Assembly (NCBI GenBank): GCA_013350335.1
Contig: CM023532.1
Coordinates: forward strand, 33,977,708 to 34,041,707
Source of the DNA: Chimonanthus salicifolius
Lineage: Eukaryota > Streptophyta > Magnoliopsida > Laurales > Calycanthaceae
Direction of reading: 5' to 3'
Length of the DNA stretch: 64,000 nt
The position numbers and the translations under genes were made by a program. Each line of letters opens with the position of its first letter. Positions within the stretch are counted from its first letter, which is position 1. Shown piece by piece: positions 47,682 to 62,063 of the stretch. Below the pieces are notes generated by a model, which was not told the DNA's origin, searched no databases, and saw nothing but the letters and a program-made list of their open reading frames with translations.

Positions 47682-49889
47682 GAATACTACTTGAGTGTAG
47701 CAGGAAAAGGAAAGAAGAAGAGAAAGAAATAGAAGAGCGGAGGGCTTCTTACTTTTCTTCCTTTCCAGTGTTCCATCAATCTCGAGTAGCCAACCGTTTC
47801 TTGAGGAGAGCGGTGCTGGTTGGCTGCGAAAATGAGAAATACACTTTTCCTGATTCACAGAAATGAGAATGACGTTATCCGTTGACATTCCCGTAACGAA
47901 ATTTAAAAAAATATATATATTTTATATAGATTTTATTTGGCTAGCCATCAATTTCTTACGATAGAGTGAAATTTTCATATTATTTTTACAGGTATACCGA
48001 TGTACTGATTATATACTGTTGCATGCATATATTTTATATATCGATACACTAGTACTTGATCAGCAATACATTGATATAGATAAGATGAAAATTTCACTTA
48101 TCCCGTATCTTTGTCCATCTTAAAATAGACTTCTAATTTATTTATTTTATATTTAAGTGATAGCGAAATGAATCTCACCATTTATATAATCTATAACTAA
48201 TTAACATTAAGAAAGTCTATTATTAATTAATTTGATTTATTATATTTTTATCATGTCAATAATTAAAAGTATGTAAATTCATGAAATTTACTTGAGGATA
48301 GTATCCAAAGGTTCTCCTTGAAAGCTTACCATCTTAGTGAGAGAGATTAAAGTGTTGTTTGTGGATTTGGAGGTATCTTTTTCGCTCTTTAGTCGTTCTG
48401 CCGATAGAGTGACAGACTTCTTCATAAAAGCTTATTTAGTTATAGATTATATTAGGTATTCGGGGCACTTTTCATTTATACGAGGGATAACTATTTATTA
48501 AGATTGAAGGTTTTAGTTTTTGTTGGTTTTCCTTTTCTACATGGTCTATATCTCTTAGACCTCTTCACTGACTTTTAGTTTTTTTTTTTTTATCTTTTTT
48601 CTATTCATGAAATTTGCATTACCGCTCAAAAAAATATAGTATTGAGAATTTTAAGGTTAAATTTAGCAAGTTGGAGTATTTAATTTATTTTAATCTAAGA
48701 ATAAAAAAATAGTAAAAGATCTGAAATACAAAAATTATAACATTAAAACCAATAACAAAATTAAAATTAGATATAGCATATTTGATTGATTTATCATATT
48801 TTTGTAATATCTATTATTAGAAATGTGTAAAATTGGAGTGGCCGACTTTTTGACTAATATTGGAGTTGATAAAACTTTACCCATGGAAAGCTTTATTTGA
48901 TATCTTCACAAGAGGATCAGGTGTCTTGGATTTGAGTGTGTGTATTTTTATTTTTATTTTTTTTTTAATTTAGCATTTTATAATTTGTATAATTCTCTTA
49001 TACAAATCATATAACTTCTATATTTATTTATTTTTTAATTAAATTAATCATTGTCTCTGGTAGAAAAATAAAAAGTGTAAATTTACCTGTATTGAACGTA
49101 AAAATAAAAAGGAAAAGAAAAATTACAAAAAGGCTTAAAATACGAAATGGTTTTTTTAAATTTTAAATGCTGATAAAGATTCTACTATTAGATTTTGTAA
49201 GTTTGATCGATTCATCAAACTTGTGATTTGATTATTTTTCTTTGATTTTGTTATTTACAAATGCTTTATCTATTTGATATTTCATGACGATATTAAAAAA
49301 AATCAATTTGTTAGTATATGATTAGAGTTTTGAATAGATATTTGTTGACTAAGTAATTACTTTAGCTACAAATAAATAATAGAGTATTAGAGTATTAGAG
49401 TTTTTTTGCAAATTATTTGATTCAATCTTTATATAATAGGTTGTTTGGACTGAAACAATGACATTTATTTAAAATAAATGATAGATATAATGAAATTAGT
49501 AACTATAATAATATTTGTACAATGAAAGAATAATTACGACAGATATTAAATCTTGTGTAAAAGTTATATACAATAAACACCTTTGATTTAAAGGTATAGA
49601 CTACCAATGATAATTAATTTAAAAATAAAGTAAAGATCCAAAAATCTGGTTGCCCTTGTGCTCAGAATTGATTTAGAGCCCGACTTAACCCGCCCGAATT
49701 GCACCCTAGGCTGAACAGGGCCGAGCCCAAGCCCATTAATAGAAAGGAGTCATTTGCTGTTGCCCTAGCTTCAAAGCTAGGGTTTTTCTTCGCCAAAACC
49801 ACATAAAAACCACTCTGTCTCTTATTTTCCTTCTTCGGCATCTTCTCTCCTTCTGCTAATTTGCTTTCCCTTTCTCGCATAGAGAGAAG
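47682..49889. other. intergenic region between divergent SS4 and RPP2
   Basis: About 2.2 kb of very AT-rich sequence between the SS4 start (minus) and the RPP2 start (plus). About 48360-48640 ends in TTACCGCTCAAAAAAATA, a LINE-like 3' tail. The last 200 bp are the RPP2 promoter. No gene was seen. Confidence 0.65.
49721..49800 (+). promoter_or_regulatory. RPP2 promoter motifs (site II-like and telo-box)
   Basis: AGCCCAAGCCCATTA (49724-49738) holds two GCCCA site II-type cores. CTAGGGTTTTT (49778-49788) is the complement of a telo-box AAACCCTA. Site II plus telo-box is the known signature of plant ribosomal protein promoters, and it sits about 100-170 bp before the start codon. Confidence 0.7.
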
Positions 49890-50519
49890 ATGAAGATCAT
49901 CGCTGCGTACCTGCTCGCTGTACTGGGCGGAGAATCTCAACCGTCCGCCGAGCATCTCAAAACCATCCTCGGATCCGGTAAAATCTACGGGTCTCCTTTC
50001 TCAATCTCCAATCCTCTGGCTTACAATATTCTGCCTCTGAGAATGTTTGTAAAACGAAGGGTTGCTTTCTTTGAAATCCTACTCAGAAAACCAAACAGCA
50101 TCCAAGATGTGTTTCCAGAAAAACCCAAATTCAATTTTGTTAAATTTCTCTGTATTTGCAGTGGGAGCGGATGCGGAAGACGAGAGGATTGAGCTGTTGT
50201 TGACGGAAATCAAGGGAAAAGATATCACCGAGCTTATTGCTTCCGGAAGAGAGAAATTGGCTTCGGTTCCTTCTGGGGGCGGTGTTGCTGCTGCCGCAAT
50301 GCCAGCTGGTGGTGGTGGGGGATCGGCTGCTGCGGCCCCTGCGGCTGCTGAGTCGAAGAAAGAGGAGAAGGTTGAAGAGAAAGAAGAATCTGATGATGTA
50401 TGATTCTAAACAATAATAGTATTTTGTTTTATTTTCTTCGTTGATTATGATTGTATTTAATTGAAGCTAATGTGGGTTTTGTCTCCTTGCAGGATATGGG
50501 GTTTAGTTTGTTTGATTGA
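49890..50519 (+). CDS. RPP2: 60S acidic ribosomal protein P2, 3 exons
   Basis: P2 forms heterodimers with P1 on the P0 stalk of the large ribosomal subunit and recruits elongation-factor GTPases in the cytosol. Exons are 49890-49977, 50162-50397 and 50493-50519, joined by GT-AG introns in consistent phases, giving 116 aa. The N-terminal helical dimerisation domain opens [14 protein letters not shown] and includes [20 protein letters not shown]. An Ala/Gly-rich hinge and a charged linker ([16 protein letters not shown]) follow, and it ends with the universal P-protein tail DMGFSLFD. Length and order match plant P2 (about 113-115 aa). The splice inside ILGS|VG and the tiny last exon coding the tail are clean. 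No frameshift was found. It could only be confused with P1 or P3; the MK-AAYLLA start and [17 protein letters not shown] favour P2. Confidence 0.95.
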
Positions 50520-53500
50520 GAGGTTCTATCAGATTTTGTTAGGTATGGATGTATTTTTGGATTAAATACGCCAGCAGATTGGAAGTTGAGTTTAAGCTTA
50601 GTTTGTTTCCCCTATTAAGGATTCCCGTTTTAATCTTAGTTTGCTTCTTCTCTTAGGAGTCAGTGACAATGGCAGAACTGCCATCCGTTTTGTTTCTTCG
50701 TTCTGCAAGTTTAGTATATTTGTTTGAATTTGGCTCAGTTGATATTCAATTTGATGCAAAAACATAGTCCTCGCTTTAAAGTTCTTCAATTTAACACTTA
50801 AAAAACACTTAATGCCACTGGATGAGACTTAAGATGTTTGCACTGCATTTGGGTTTGTGCGACCATATAATATTCTTCAATACCATTAGGCTGAAGCTTG
50901 CTGACTTGATGAGGCACTGTACTTGTTTCTGTAACTTGTTTGTGCAGCCATGTTGCTTGCATTTGGCATCGGTATTCCTTGGTTACGGTATGACTGGATT
51001 TGAGACGAATGCTAAAACAGCAAAGGGGGGGTTCCATGCCCCCTTAATCTTTTCATCTCACTATTTATGAATTCGCCAGCCCTAACTCTGAAACTTAATT
51101 TCACCAATGTGTGACCATGAGTTGTGCAAAGTAGATGGTCCAATGTGAAAATTGCATTCTTCAGAGGATTTTCTTCTTCCCTAATTACGGTCTTCACGTC
51201 TCTCAATTCAGTTGGAGGGTGCATTAGTAAACTGTGGTCTTTGTTAGTGTCTTCAGCAATTCCAGGTTCTGATAACTTGATGAGTGCCATGTATAGCTTT
51301 TATGTGTTTTTTCAGAAGCAGTTGCTTTAACTGTTTTCAAGCATTGGCTCCTAAATGTTATTCAGACGTCTTTATACTCATCTCTATGTGTTATGATAAT
51401 TGCACTAGTTAAATGTATGTGGTGGGTTGATTTAGTTGACTTGGTCTGTAAACATCTTTAGTTTATTCGGTACGGATGGTGATGGTAACATTGCTGTTTC
51501 CCTTCAAGCATGGTTTCATTGCATTACTGAAGATTAGAGACAATCTCTCTCTCTCACATACACACACATACTGAAAGGATTCCAAGGCCTTGCTTGATTG
51601 TGTGAAACACATTCTATTGAAACTATTATAGGGAAACATAATGCAGGCTCGAATGTTTTCTTTGTCTGAATGTGGGAAATGTGATAATTGGGGAATTTCA
51701 TTATCCCTTTTTATAAACCAATTAAACATAAAGTGGACAGTCCTCAGGAAAACAATCATTCCAGTTTCGTTTTAATTTAGAGTAACTGGATGGCCTTTAG
51801 AGATGAACCCAAAGAAGGTAACTGCATATATATGGGACAAGGTTTCTATGATGATGTTAGTGGTGGCCCTTAAAGATAGGCATAAATTGATTACTTTTTT
51901 TTTTTTATTCCTTTTAAGGGGATTTGAACTTGTGTTTTGGATCAACAATATAATTACAAGTAACATTATCATTGGGATTATGGCCTTTTATGTTTGTGTT
52001 TATGGCATAATAGTCGAAAGTGCACCTTAATTGTACTTAAGCCCCTGCTTAGGCTCTAGATGCACTTTGTGCCTTGCCTTGTGGATTATTATCTTGTTGT
52101 TTTGGATGATTAGTACTGTATTTTGTTAATATTGATGCAATAAAGACAAATCCATGAATCTAACAAAATTAGGTTTTTTGAATAGTGATAGTAATTTATT
52201 AAAAAACACAAGATAGAATACGAACAAGCCAGGAGGATCATTTGGAAGGAAAAAAGCAGCCTTGTGCTTTATTACTATGGTTTATCTTGATATATAAAAG
52301 AATATGTTGCATTGTAAAGGAAGATCTTAGTTAAAAAATGCAATGAAATAGGATGGAAAAGTCAGTGTTACCAGAAGAAGTGGTTCAAGTTGTTGGATTT
52401 TCATGGATAAACTAGTGGAAGGCCAAGCGTCAAGGTCGCTTATTGCCTTGAGTTGTCTTTCCCATAAGATTGTAATTTGTAATCACCTTGGAAATAGGAA
52501 GATTTGGGTTGTGGGATGTTTTTTCCATATCAGAAGATGGATGAATTGTTGGATCACCTTGTTCTTTGTTGTTGGAACTTGGAATAAAGCTTTTAGGATA
52601 GGAATTTTCAAGGATGAATTCAGCAATCAAGGATGAATTCATCTAAGTAATTCAGAGTTTTATGTTTTTGCCAAAATTGATTCTTTAAGGATTGTTTGTC
52701 ATTTTCCATCTATGAATAGGGTGCAGATCATTTTTTCTTGTCAAGACTGCCCACAATGCACCATTTTTCATAACTTGTCAAAACAATACTTCATTCACTT
52801 TCAATACGTATGCAACTTAAATTTGATCTTGATAGCTCGACACAAGGTTGGATTTAATATCATTTGTTGGTAAATATGGATAGCAGGGTTTAAAATTCAG
52901 TATCGGCCCATACTTTTCTCTCTTTTATTTTTTTACAAAAATGACCGATATCGGCTGATACTGTGATATCGGCCCATATTCAGGGGTCCCTGAAGAATAG
53001 AGCTCAAGTGTCATTTTTTTTTTCTCATGAAATTGCTTTTTCCATAGACCAATGATCTCTTCAAGGGTTAACCTTTTTGGCTGAGGCTTCATCCATAAAG
53101 AGGAAATTTAAAATAAGCAAGAGGAAAGAATATCATCCAAGTATTCCCATTGATTAAATGGTCAACCACAGAATTACTAAATTTGATAAGTTAAAAAAGG
53201 ATTTTATCAATTATGAATTAAAAAAAACCATTAATTTTAAATTTAGATTTTTTTTTTCGCTAGATTCATGCATTTTTCACATTAGATCAAAGTAATCGTC
53301 ACACAAGGTTTAAAATATTATAGATGAAAGATAATTAAAGTAATCAAAAGGTGGGAAATTTAAAAATATTTCATCGATTCAACTATTATGTTCTATCTAG
53401 AGCTTTATATAAACGTTTAGACATTCCAATAGGCCAATCACATCATATCAAAATGGTTCTTATTCAAAGTGTAAAAGTTTAATAATAAAAATTTGACACA

Positions 53501-54679
53501 AGAATATGAATGAATTTATTTTTGCGATTACGATAAGCTCTTGAGACCATGTTAATCAATTTTTGATCCATACAAAAAACCAATTAGCCTAAAATGGGCC
53601 TCACTCATAAATTATTTTTAATTTCTAAAATTTTCGCTATATATGAGATTCACTTTAGAGTTTATTCTATCATTGATGGATTCATTATAAAGGTCTATAT
53701 ATGAATATGAGGCATCAAAAACTACCCTCGATAGATCAAAGAGGTTATGTTTTCTATATAATTCTCAAATTTTGATGAGTTCAAATTATTTTCAATCTAC
53801 ATACTATTACGCCCTATATGGATGCTACGTTTAGCAGCATGACGACCCATTGAAAATATCTAATATGTATATAAGATTAAAAATCTTTAGTTGAATCATG
53901 AATTCAATTTTAAACTTTTTAAATTTTAACTATTTTAAGTTTTTTTTATCCATCAACCTCTCTACCCTACACAGGGACATTTGGCACAATGTGATGGATA
54001 TGTCAGAAAGATCCAATGGTGAAAGTGTGAATATGAAATTAAAAAAAAAAAAAAACCATCATTCATTGGTTAATGAAGCCAAATTTCTTAATATTCTATA
54101 ATTTAATAAGTTTAAAATAATTTTAACTTAGAATAATCTAACAAAGAGCTTTGTAGAGATTATATTTTTGGATAGACTATCATGAGTTCCATCAATGAAA
54201 AACAGAGCTTGTTGAATCATTCAAACCCTTAATTTTTTAGATTGAAGAAGAATTACTGAATTATTATTTTTACCTATTATTTTTAATTTAATAATGATTC
54301 TGTGGGGATTTATCAATTTAATTTGTTAACATTTAATTCGTAACTAACTAATTTAAATTTATTATAAAACAAACTCAGACATGAGACTTGTGCCCCACTT
54401 TGAAACAGTTAAAATATAAATATGTCACCAAAATGAATCATTTTAACCAATGAGATTATATTTATAAACTCTTAAAATTTCAATCATTTTAATTAAGAAT
54501 TATTACTTTTTATCTTATTTTATTTTTACTTTGTTCGACCTTTAAAAGACTCCTCGCAATAACGGCTCACTGGCTCAGAGACTCCGAGTCTGTGTCTCAT
54601 ATCCAGGAAGGGAACGGCTCTCTCCACCATCCAAAGTCGAAACGAGAGAAGCCTGGTGAGAGACCAAGAATTTTTTGCG
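50520..54679. other. intergenic region between RPP2 and CTPA
   Basis: About 4.2 kb. The first 150-300 bp are probably RPP2 3' untranslated region. The rest is AT-rich with one small hAT-like MITE (52884-52992). No reading frame resembles a known protein. Confidence 0.65.
52884..52992. mobile_element. hAT-like MITE, TATCGGCCGATA family (copy D)
   Basis: A 109-bp element starts CAGGGTTTAAAATTC and ends TTCAGGGGTCCCTG. The interior has ACCGATATCGGCTGATA. Flanking octamers ATGGATAG and AAGAATAG match at 6 of 8 positions, an eroded target duplication. Confidence 0.6.
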
Positions 54680-57600
54680 ATGATGGGAGCTCTATTTTGC
54701 AGCTGCCCATTTACATTAGCTTCATCAAGAAAAACCCATCATCATCATAATCATCACACTCATCATCCTTTTCAAGTAATTGTATCTTCAGATCAACAGA
54801 GTTCCTGCAGTTACTTTTCCAAATGGGCTCAAACAGCAGCGATTCCTGCAATTGCAACTGCTCTCTCCGTTGGTCTCGCTTTTACTTATTCTCCTTCTAT
54901 TGCTGCTTTAGAGTACCCCCTCCGTTCAACTTCCACCTGCTCCTACCGAACTTTGCAGCGAAGAAAGCGAGCTTGAAACAGTAGGAATCGCTCCAGAACC
55001 CGTCACCAATGAAGGAATCGTTGAGGAAGTATGGGATATCGTCGATGAGAGCTTCCTCGATGCTGGTCACCATCGATGGTCGCCCGAGTTAATGGCAGGT
55101 AAAAACCCTCCTGTCTCAGCATGGTTTTTTGGGTTTTTTTCTTTTGCCTTCTGGACTGTTCTATAATTATATTTATGGATAGAATTCTCAGAAATCAGTG
55201 GTTGTCAATTCTATTTTGATGGTTATTTTGTTTTGCCTCTAGAGACCCCACTTTAGTTAGTCTTTGACTTTTACATGTTTTTTACTCTCTAAATAAAGTA
55301 GTAGAGCTTTTGCAGGTCAAGCTTCTTTAAATTGATTTAACTTAAACCTTGTAGCAGATTCTTTTAGAAAGAAAAGATAAGTTAATAGATAACCCACTTT
55401 AGTTAGTGTTTCACAGTACGGCTTTTGTATGTCAAACTTTTTAAATAGATTTAACTCAATCTTTTAATGTATTAAAAATTAAAAATGTATTCTTGGAGAA
55501 CTTGGTTCCTCAAAGAATGTTACTTATCTAAATGTTGCATCCAAATAGGGGGAGCTAGCATTTCTCTAGAGAACTTAGTAGTTGTTCGTGCCAGCTTTCT
55601 TCATCCAAATATAGCCTATACTGCCAAGGCATGCCCCTTGTATTCGGGTTTGTACTTGCAGTAAATGTATTTTCTGTTTGTATTGATTGATTATTCATTT
55701 TACAGCAAAAGAAAGAAGATGTTCTTAGTAGTTCCATTCAAACAAGATCTAAAGCACATGATATGATCCGGAGGATGCTGGCTAGCTTGGGTGACCCTTA
55801 TACACGGTTCCTTTCTCCTTCAGAAGTAATTGTTTTCTCTATTTCCATTTGCAGTTTTCATTTTTTTGTTGTTCTTGAATAAAATGTCATTTGTTGTGAT
55901 GACTGGATAGAGGGGCATGTCATTACAATATCAAAAGAGGATGGTATGAGCATTTTAGGAGTATCCTCAGAGTAACTGGTAACATGCAAAGTTGCAAATG
56001 GTTTACCCATCACTTCACACACGTGTAAACCTCCCATTTCCATTCTGTGGAACTCATGGTTTGGTGATGCACTTTTGATATGATGGGCCCATCTTGGACA
56101 AAGTACTCTCAAGAATCTCCTAGGTGAGAAAACCCTAACTCCCCAATTACTGTTGTACAAATAGATGGTCAATAAAAGACAGCAAAAGAAGGCCAACTGT
56201 TTATGGTTATGTCTTGGTATATAATCTGTTCTACCATTTTAGACATACAATGTCCACATTGGGTCCATCATACAGTCTGTATTAAAGAACTCTTGGCCCT
56301 GCAAATGATGTGAATGATTTTGACAGTAGCCGTGTTACTGTGACTGCTGTAAATAGGTTATCACATTCCTGTGTTCCATGACTTGTATCAATGTGTTGTT
56401 TACTTACCAGAACTGCAGTTCTTTTGTTTCATCCTATATGTTATTTTCATTGCTGGTGAAAGTTCTCGAAGATGGCTAAGTATGATGTGACTGGGGTTGG
56501 AATAAATCTTAGGGAAGTATCTGATGGAAATGGTGCCTATAAAGTTGAAGGTGTTGGGGATCTTATTGGATGGTCCTGCTCATACCGCTGGCATAAGACA
56601 GGTATTGTACACTTGATACATCCACTTCTTAAAATGATTATTCGTTTAGAGTCATTCCCATCTTTACCCATCTTGTCGTTTCTCCAGATCAATTGCTAGA
56701 TAATTGTAGTTGCCAGTTAATGGGGAAAAAAGGTCTGGTAAAGAAAGGAGGACTTCTACCATACACTATGGCTTGCTACATTTTTCAGTTGTTTTTAGAG
56801 CTTTGTCAGGGTAGAGCGCCAATTAAATGGCTCCTTTCAAAATTCAAACAGCAAAGTACTTCCTGATGTAATCTTTCAAATAAAAGAAGAAGAAGAAGAA
56901 AGTACATCCTAATTACTTTTTGATGCACAAAAGAAATTCTCTAAAAGGAGGCTGGATCATCATAATTCATTGTTAATGATGCTATTTCCATCTATTTATT
57001 AAAGGCTACTTTTCTAAATTTTAGAGTGATTGTTATTGTTTTTATCATTAATATTATCACTATATTTTATTTATTTGTCTGCTGAGTAGTATATAATTTC
57101 ATACACGAATTTCAAAAAAAAAAAATTCTCCTGTTACATCGGTACTTTTCCCTTGGGGCTGATGAAAGGCAAACAGTCAAGTACAACTGGCTATGTATAC
57201 ATTCATTACAATGTAGGTCCAGTTCACCATGTAAGGACCAACTTGACCCACCAATATGCATACTGAATGCCTCAATAAGAAAGGTTCTGCATGGATTCAT
57301 ATGGACCTCATGAGAGGGCTTCAATATAAGCAACTAGAACAATTTAGTCCAACTGTTAAAATTAAAAGTGTTGAGCCAATGACTATCTTTAATAGATCAT
57401 GTGCAATCGACATTGGAGATTTACTATTCAACCAATTCCAACATCGATGAAATTGTCTTAATTGCCCCCCCAAAATGAGTTGGACTACTGTTGTACCAAA
57501 AACAGTTAGACTTGATCATTCCTCTAAAAGAGAAATGCCATGCGTGTGATGTATGAGATAATGCATATTATTGTCTCATTGATGCAGTTGATACCTTTTC

Positions 57601-60600
57601 CCCCATCGATGTGATTGTAAGATGCAAGTAACAAATCAAGGTTCATATTGTCATCTTGTAGGGAGATGAGATCTTATCAGTCAATGGAGTCGATGTCAAG
57701 GGGAAATCGGCCTTTGAAGTTTCATCTCTGCTACAAGGACCCAAGGAAACATTTGTTACTATTGAGGTTGTATTATTGAATCATCTCAAACATTTATTGC
57801 CTTTTTGTGTTCTCTCAGAAAAAAAGGGAGTCTGTCTTGACTTGTTACTTGTGCTTGTGGTTTGAGTTCGATGATCTTCCAAACTTTTGACCCTTGTAGG
57901 CTAAACATGGAAAGTTGTGGACCAGTTCAATCTTTTAAACTCCAAAGACAAGTTATTGCTCGAACCCCTGTATTTTACCACTTGGAACCAATGGAGAATG
58001 GTACTGCTTCAGTTGGATACATCCATCTTAAAGAGTTCAATGCACTGGCGAGAAAAGATTTGGTGATTGGTACACACTTTCAACTTGAAACCTTTGCGAC
58101 CATAGTTCAATAATCATATTATATTATATAGGACCTGTGCAGTGTATGGGAGGTGCTTTTGTTTGGGAATAAGGACCCTTATCTTTCTCCACGTCTTAGG
58201 AAATAAATCTATGGCTGAAATCCTTGAGATATTCGCAAGGTCTTTTTGTTTGGAATCCCTAACAGTGTCAAAAGGCTCTAAAAATCTTTGGCTGGTATTT
58301 ACTCTTCCCAAACGTCAGAGATGAGTAAATTATTTTTGATTATATAGGAAGATATAGATGGGATAAAGGCTTCAATGATGATGAAAGATGGATAGGTTAA
58401 ATAAAAATTAGTACATTGTAGAAAACATAGGAACTACTCCAACATATTACATTTCCACATGTGCAGACTGCTCAATCTCATGCTTTTACTTCATAGTTCA
58501 GTTAGTGTTGCAATAATACTAAAAGCATTATTTATTTATTTCTTTCAGCAATGAAGCATCTCCAAGACTCTGGTGCCTCCTACTTTGTTTTGGATCTTAG
58601 AGATAATCTTGGTGGACTTGTTCAGGTTTGTTTAGCATATGGATCTTCATACTTACGTTTCTGTTTAACATGTAATGGAATTTAGCAAATTGAAATTTAT
58701 ATCTATCCAAATTGGATTCTGTTTCACATCAATCCAATTTTTTATTTGTCCCCTTGTTCTCCTGGTTTCTTCAAGCGCTTTCATTCTTCATGATGGTGCC
58801 ATTTCTACTCTTTTCTGTATGTACACCCAAACCATCATAAAGTGTCATTCCTTAATATTCTCAGGGCAGCCTTCAGGTTTCCTCTAGTGCTCTTATTTGT
58901 AATTCTATCGTATCTCATTTCACCATACATTAACATGTGCATCGTGTATTTCATCTACTTACAATTTCCTCTCACCAACAATCAGTTTTATATAAAACTA
59001 TATACTCATTTACTGCTGAAAAAGCTTTATATGAAACTGCAGGTCTAACTGTCATCTTGTAGAACTATCCTCATTGATCTCACATCATTCTACTAGCTAA
59101 AGTTGTCTTACCTGAAGAGCATTGTGTTCTAGGTGGAAAGAATCAGGATGGATATGGACATTCTGTATTTTTTTTTTTTTGTCTATTTTCTTCGCAAGGC
59201 TAATGCCATGACGGATGACGCTACTCCCTGATTTTCTGAGTGAAACCAAAGTGGATATGCTGACAAAATAAGATGCATTTTGCCCACACCTTGTCATTGC
59301 CTTGTCGGCATCTTAAGTAATTTTTTTTTCTTAATTTATAAACTTTTAATAAATTATCTTGTGGGTGGAATGTGCAATAAATTTGTACATCAAGGGCACA
59401 TTTCTTTGGGAGAGGATGCTCTGTTTACTTTTGGATCTCCTATTCACACATCACTATACTACTTTAGATCATTGGTTACCTACCTTTAATCAGTTCATAC
59501 ACCACGGAGGAAAATAAGCTCATTCATGACGTTATCAGTAGAAAGAAACAGTTGCCTGAGTGTGGCACATGACAACAGGGTAAAAGAAACCAGTAGGGCT
59601 GTAATGCAGTTCCTGAGGTACTTTCTTTACATTCTTAATGAGCATGAAAAAACAGATTGTGCCCAATCTCTCTCTCTCTTCCCATTTATCTTACTCCCTC
59701 TTCCCATTTATCTTACAAATATAATTTTATTGATATGTCAAACTATTTTAGTCTTTTATGATTTAACATGATAACTTTCTGAATATATAGCCATTTTTCT
59801 CATCTCAGGTAGGCATTGAGGTTGCAAAGCTCTTTTTAAATGAGGGGCAGACGGTATGCACCTCTTTCAAGATATTATTTTAAGACACATCTGCATCTAC
59901 GATGTGTTTACACGTTTGTTCTTGCTAAGTGCTCTGTTGTGTTTGAAGTCTTTTGTTCAACTCCTGAAATAATCTCCCTTTCTATGCTGGACATTTATGT
60001 TGGATGCCATCAAATGTTATTGAGTTCATAGTGCTGATTCATAATTTTATCAGGTTGGCAAGATTAGTATGCTGGATGCCATCAAATGTTAAAAGTTTGT
60101 TGTCTTTTGTCCAGTTGCACTTCGCTGGACAGTGTCATTTGGATTCTTTGAACCCATTGGCACTTCTTTGGTTCGAGGACTAAAATCTTCTCCAATTTAT
60201 AAGTGAAATCAAGCCTTTGTTGGCCTTCACTCACAATTTCCATACTAGGTGTGCATAAGTCTTATCAATCTTCACCTACGCTGTTCGTGGATATAGTCTT
60301 TGAAGACCCGATTCAAGGCTTCCTAAACTAGTGTTTTTTTTATGAACATTCTCTTGTAAAAGGGATGATGGAGCGGTTTCATTAGGAAGAACTGAGATAG
60401 AGCTTGTCTATCCATTATTCGAATATCAAATGAAAAATTTGTATGCATATTTGAAAATGTGTCTACATAGTCGTTGACCAGAAGTGTGATATTGTTTTTT
60501 CGATAAAGATGGTATTATTTTGTGCCATTTTTTTTCCTTTATGTGCTCTATGTTACCAAGACCCATTTCAGGCACTTGATTTCAGTGTACGTGGCAATAT

Positions 60601-62063
60601 GCCAAACATGTGCTGTAAGGTGCTCTTGGAGTGTTGTTAGATCATTGAACAGATGATATATTATTAAGTATCTGATGGTTTTTTTTTTCCCTGTAATGCC
60701 CTTCTACAATTGGACAAATCTATGACCATCGCTTTCTATATTACTTCGCTAAATATGAATCCTCTCTGAATGAATTGTCCTATAATGCTTCACCCAAGTT
60801 TGGCCTTTTAGCACTATTGCATTCAAGAAGTTCGGAAATCATATTTTTGCCTTGTAAGATAAAATTAGTTGCTGGCCTATCAGTTATGCATGATGTACTG
60901 TCATTTGATTTCATTTTGCCACTGTTTTTGTGTATCACATTGATGTGGTCACTTCTGGCAATACAGGTCATTTATACTGTTGGAAGGGATCCTCAATATC
61001 AAAGAACTATTGTAGCAGAAACTGCACCTTTGGTTACCGCTCCTGTTATTGTAAGCATATCTAGAGTGAGAAATGACCTTGTGAATCATCTTCAATAAAT
61101 TTATTTGAATTTGAGAAGCAATAACTTTTTTTCAAGAAGAGATTTAAATTACATCATAAGTAATTTCTACAAGCAGCTTTGAACTGAACCTCTAGGCCAA
61201 CATTTTCAATAGGAAGTCATTCTGTCCTGATTCCTGATTTCTCTAGTGCACCAGCTTCTCTTTTTGCTTTATTAGCTTCTCTACACAAACCTGTCAAGCA
61301 AATAGCTTAAAATCTTTCATTAACAACTTTTTAATTTAATTGTTATATTTTCAAGTGGGTAACCTGCTAGTTGGAATGGTTTTGCGAACAAGAAAGAAAA
61401 AAGGATAAATAGTAATTGAAGTACTTGTCCTATATCTCTTTAACTTCTGAAAACATGTCTTTCCCATTCAAGTTGATAATTTGTCACCTAAATTGCAGGT
61501 TCTTGTGAACAATAGGACTGCAAGTGCAAGCGAAATTGTAAGAAACCTACATCATCTTGCTTGTAATTATAAGATTTTTTTTTTTTTTTAACATTCAAAA
61601 AAAATTCATTTAAACATTCAAAAAAAAATTATAAGATTTTTTTTACAAGAAGAAACTGTTCTACAGGTCGCAACAGCACTTCACGATAACTGCAGAGCTG
61701 TTCTTGTGGGAGAAAAGACTTTTGGAAAGGTTCAATGGAATTGATCTTGTAATTCATGCCTTGCATTTGTTTCTCCAGATTGATTATCTTCTTTTCAATT
61801 GCTTATCAGGGTTTGATACAATCTGTTTTTGAACTTCGTGATGGGTCTGGTGTGGTGGTTACTGTTGGGAAGTATGTAACACCAAATCACATGGACATTA
61901 ATGGAAATGGAATAGAACCAGACTTTCCACGCATGCCAGGTAACTTTTTCATCAACACAATGAATAATGTGAATCATGCTAGTATTTACTTAAAAATATA
62001 TCTGCAGCTTGGAGTACCGTTATCAAACATCTATCGCAATGCCATTTACAAAGGAAAGGATGA
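54680..62063 (+). CDS. CTPA: carboxyl-terminal processing protease, thylakoid lumen (peptidase S41), 12 exons; four +1 indels as read
   Basis: C-terminal processing proteases trim lumenal tails of photosystem II proteins such as pre-D1. Exons: 54680-55098, 55706-55825, 56463-56601, 57662-57766, 57900-58069, 58549-58625, 59809-59853, 60967-61050, 61499-61537, 61667-61729, 61810-61939 and 62008-62063; all GT-AG, about 480 aa once four extra bases (near 54915, 55091, 56546 and 57915) are discounted. The N-terminus has a His-rich plastid transit region, then a hydrophobic lumen signal ending SIAALE. A PDZ domain follows (TGVGINLREVSDG to GDEILSVNGVDVKGKSAFEV). The S41 core has DLRDNLGGLVQ and the Ser/Lys dyad, S394 in RTASASEI and K419 in GEKTFGKG, in corrected numbering. 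It ends with DGSGVVVTVGKYVTPNHMDI. It is closest to the Arabidopsis At5g46390-type paralogue from memory. Frames are otherwise clean. Confidence 0.93.

Noticed and set aside
47367..47888. 173-aa continuous frame including the SS4 start
   Set aside because: Only 47542-47681 is taken as coding. The extension upstream is probably 5' untranslated sequence, and the part beyond 47542 runs through a GTTTCC donor into intron 1.
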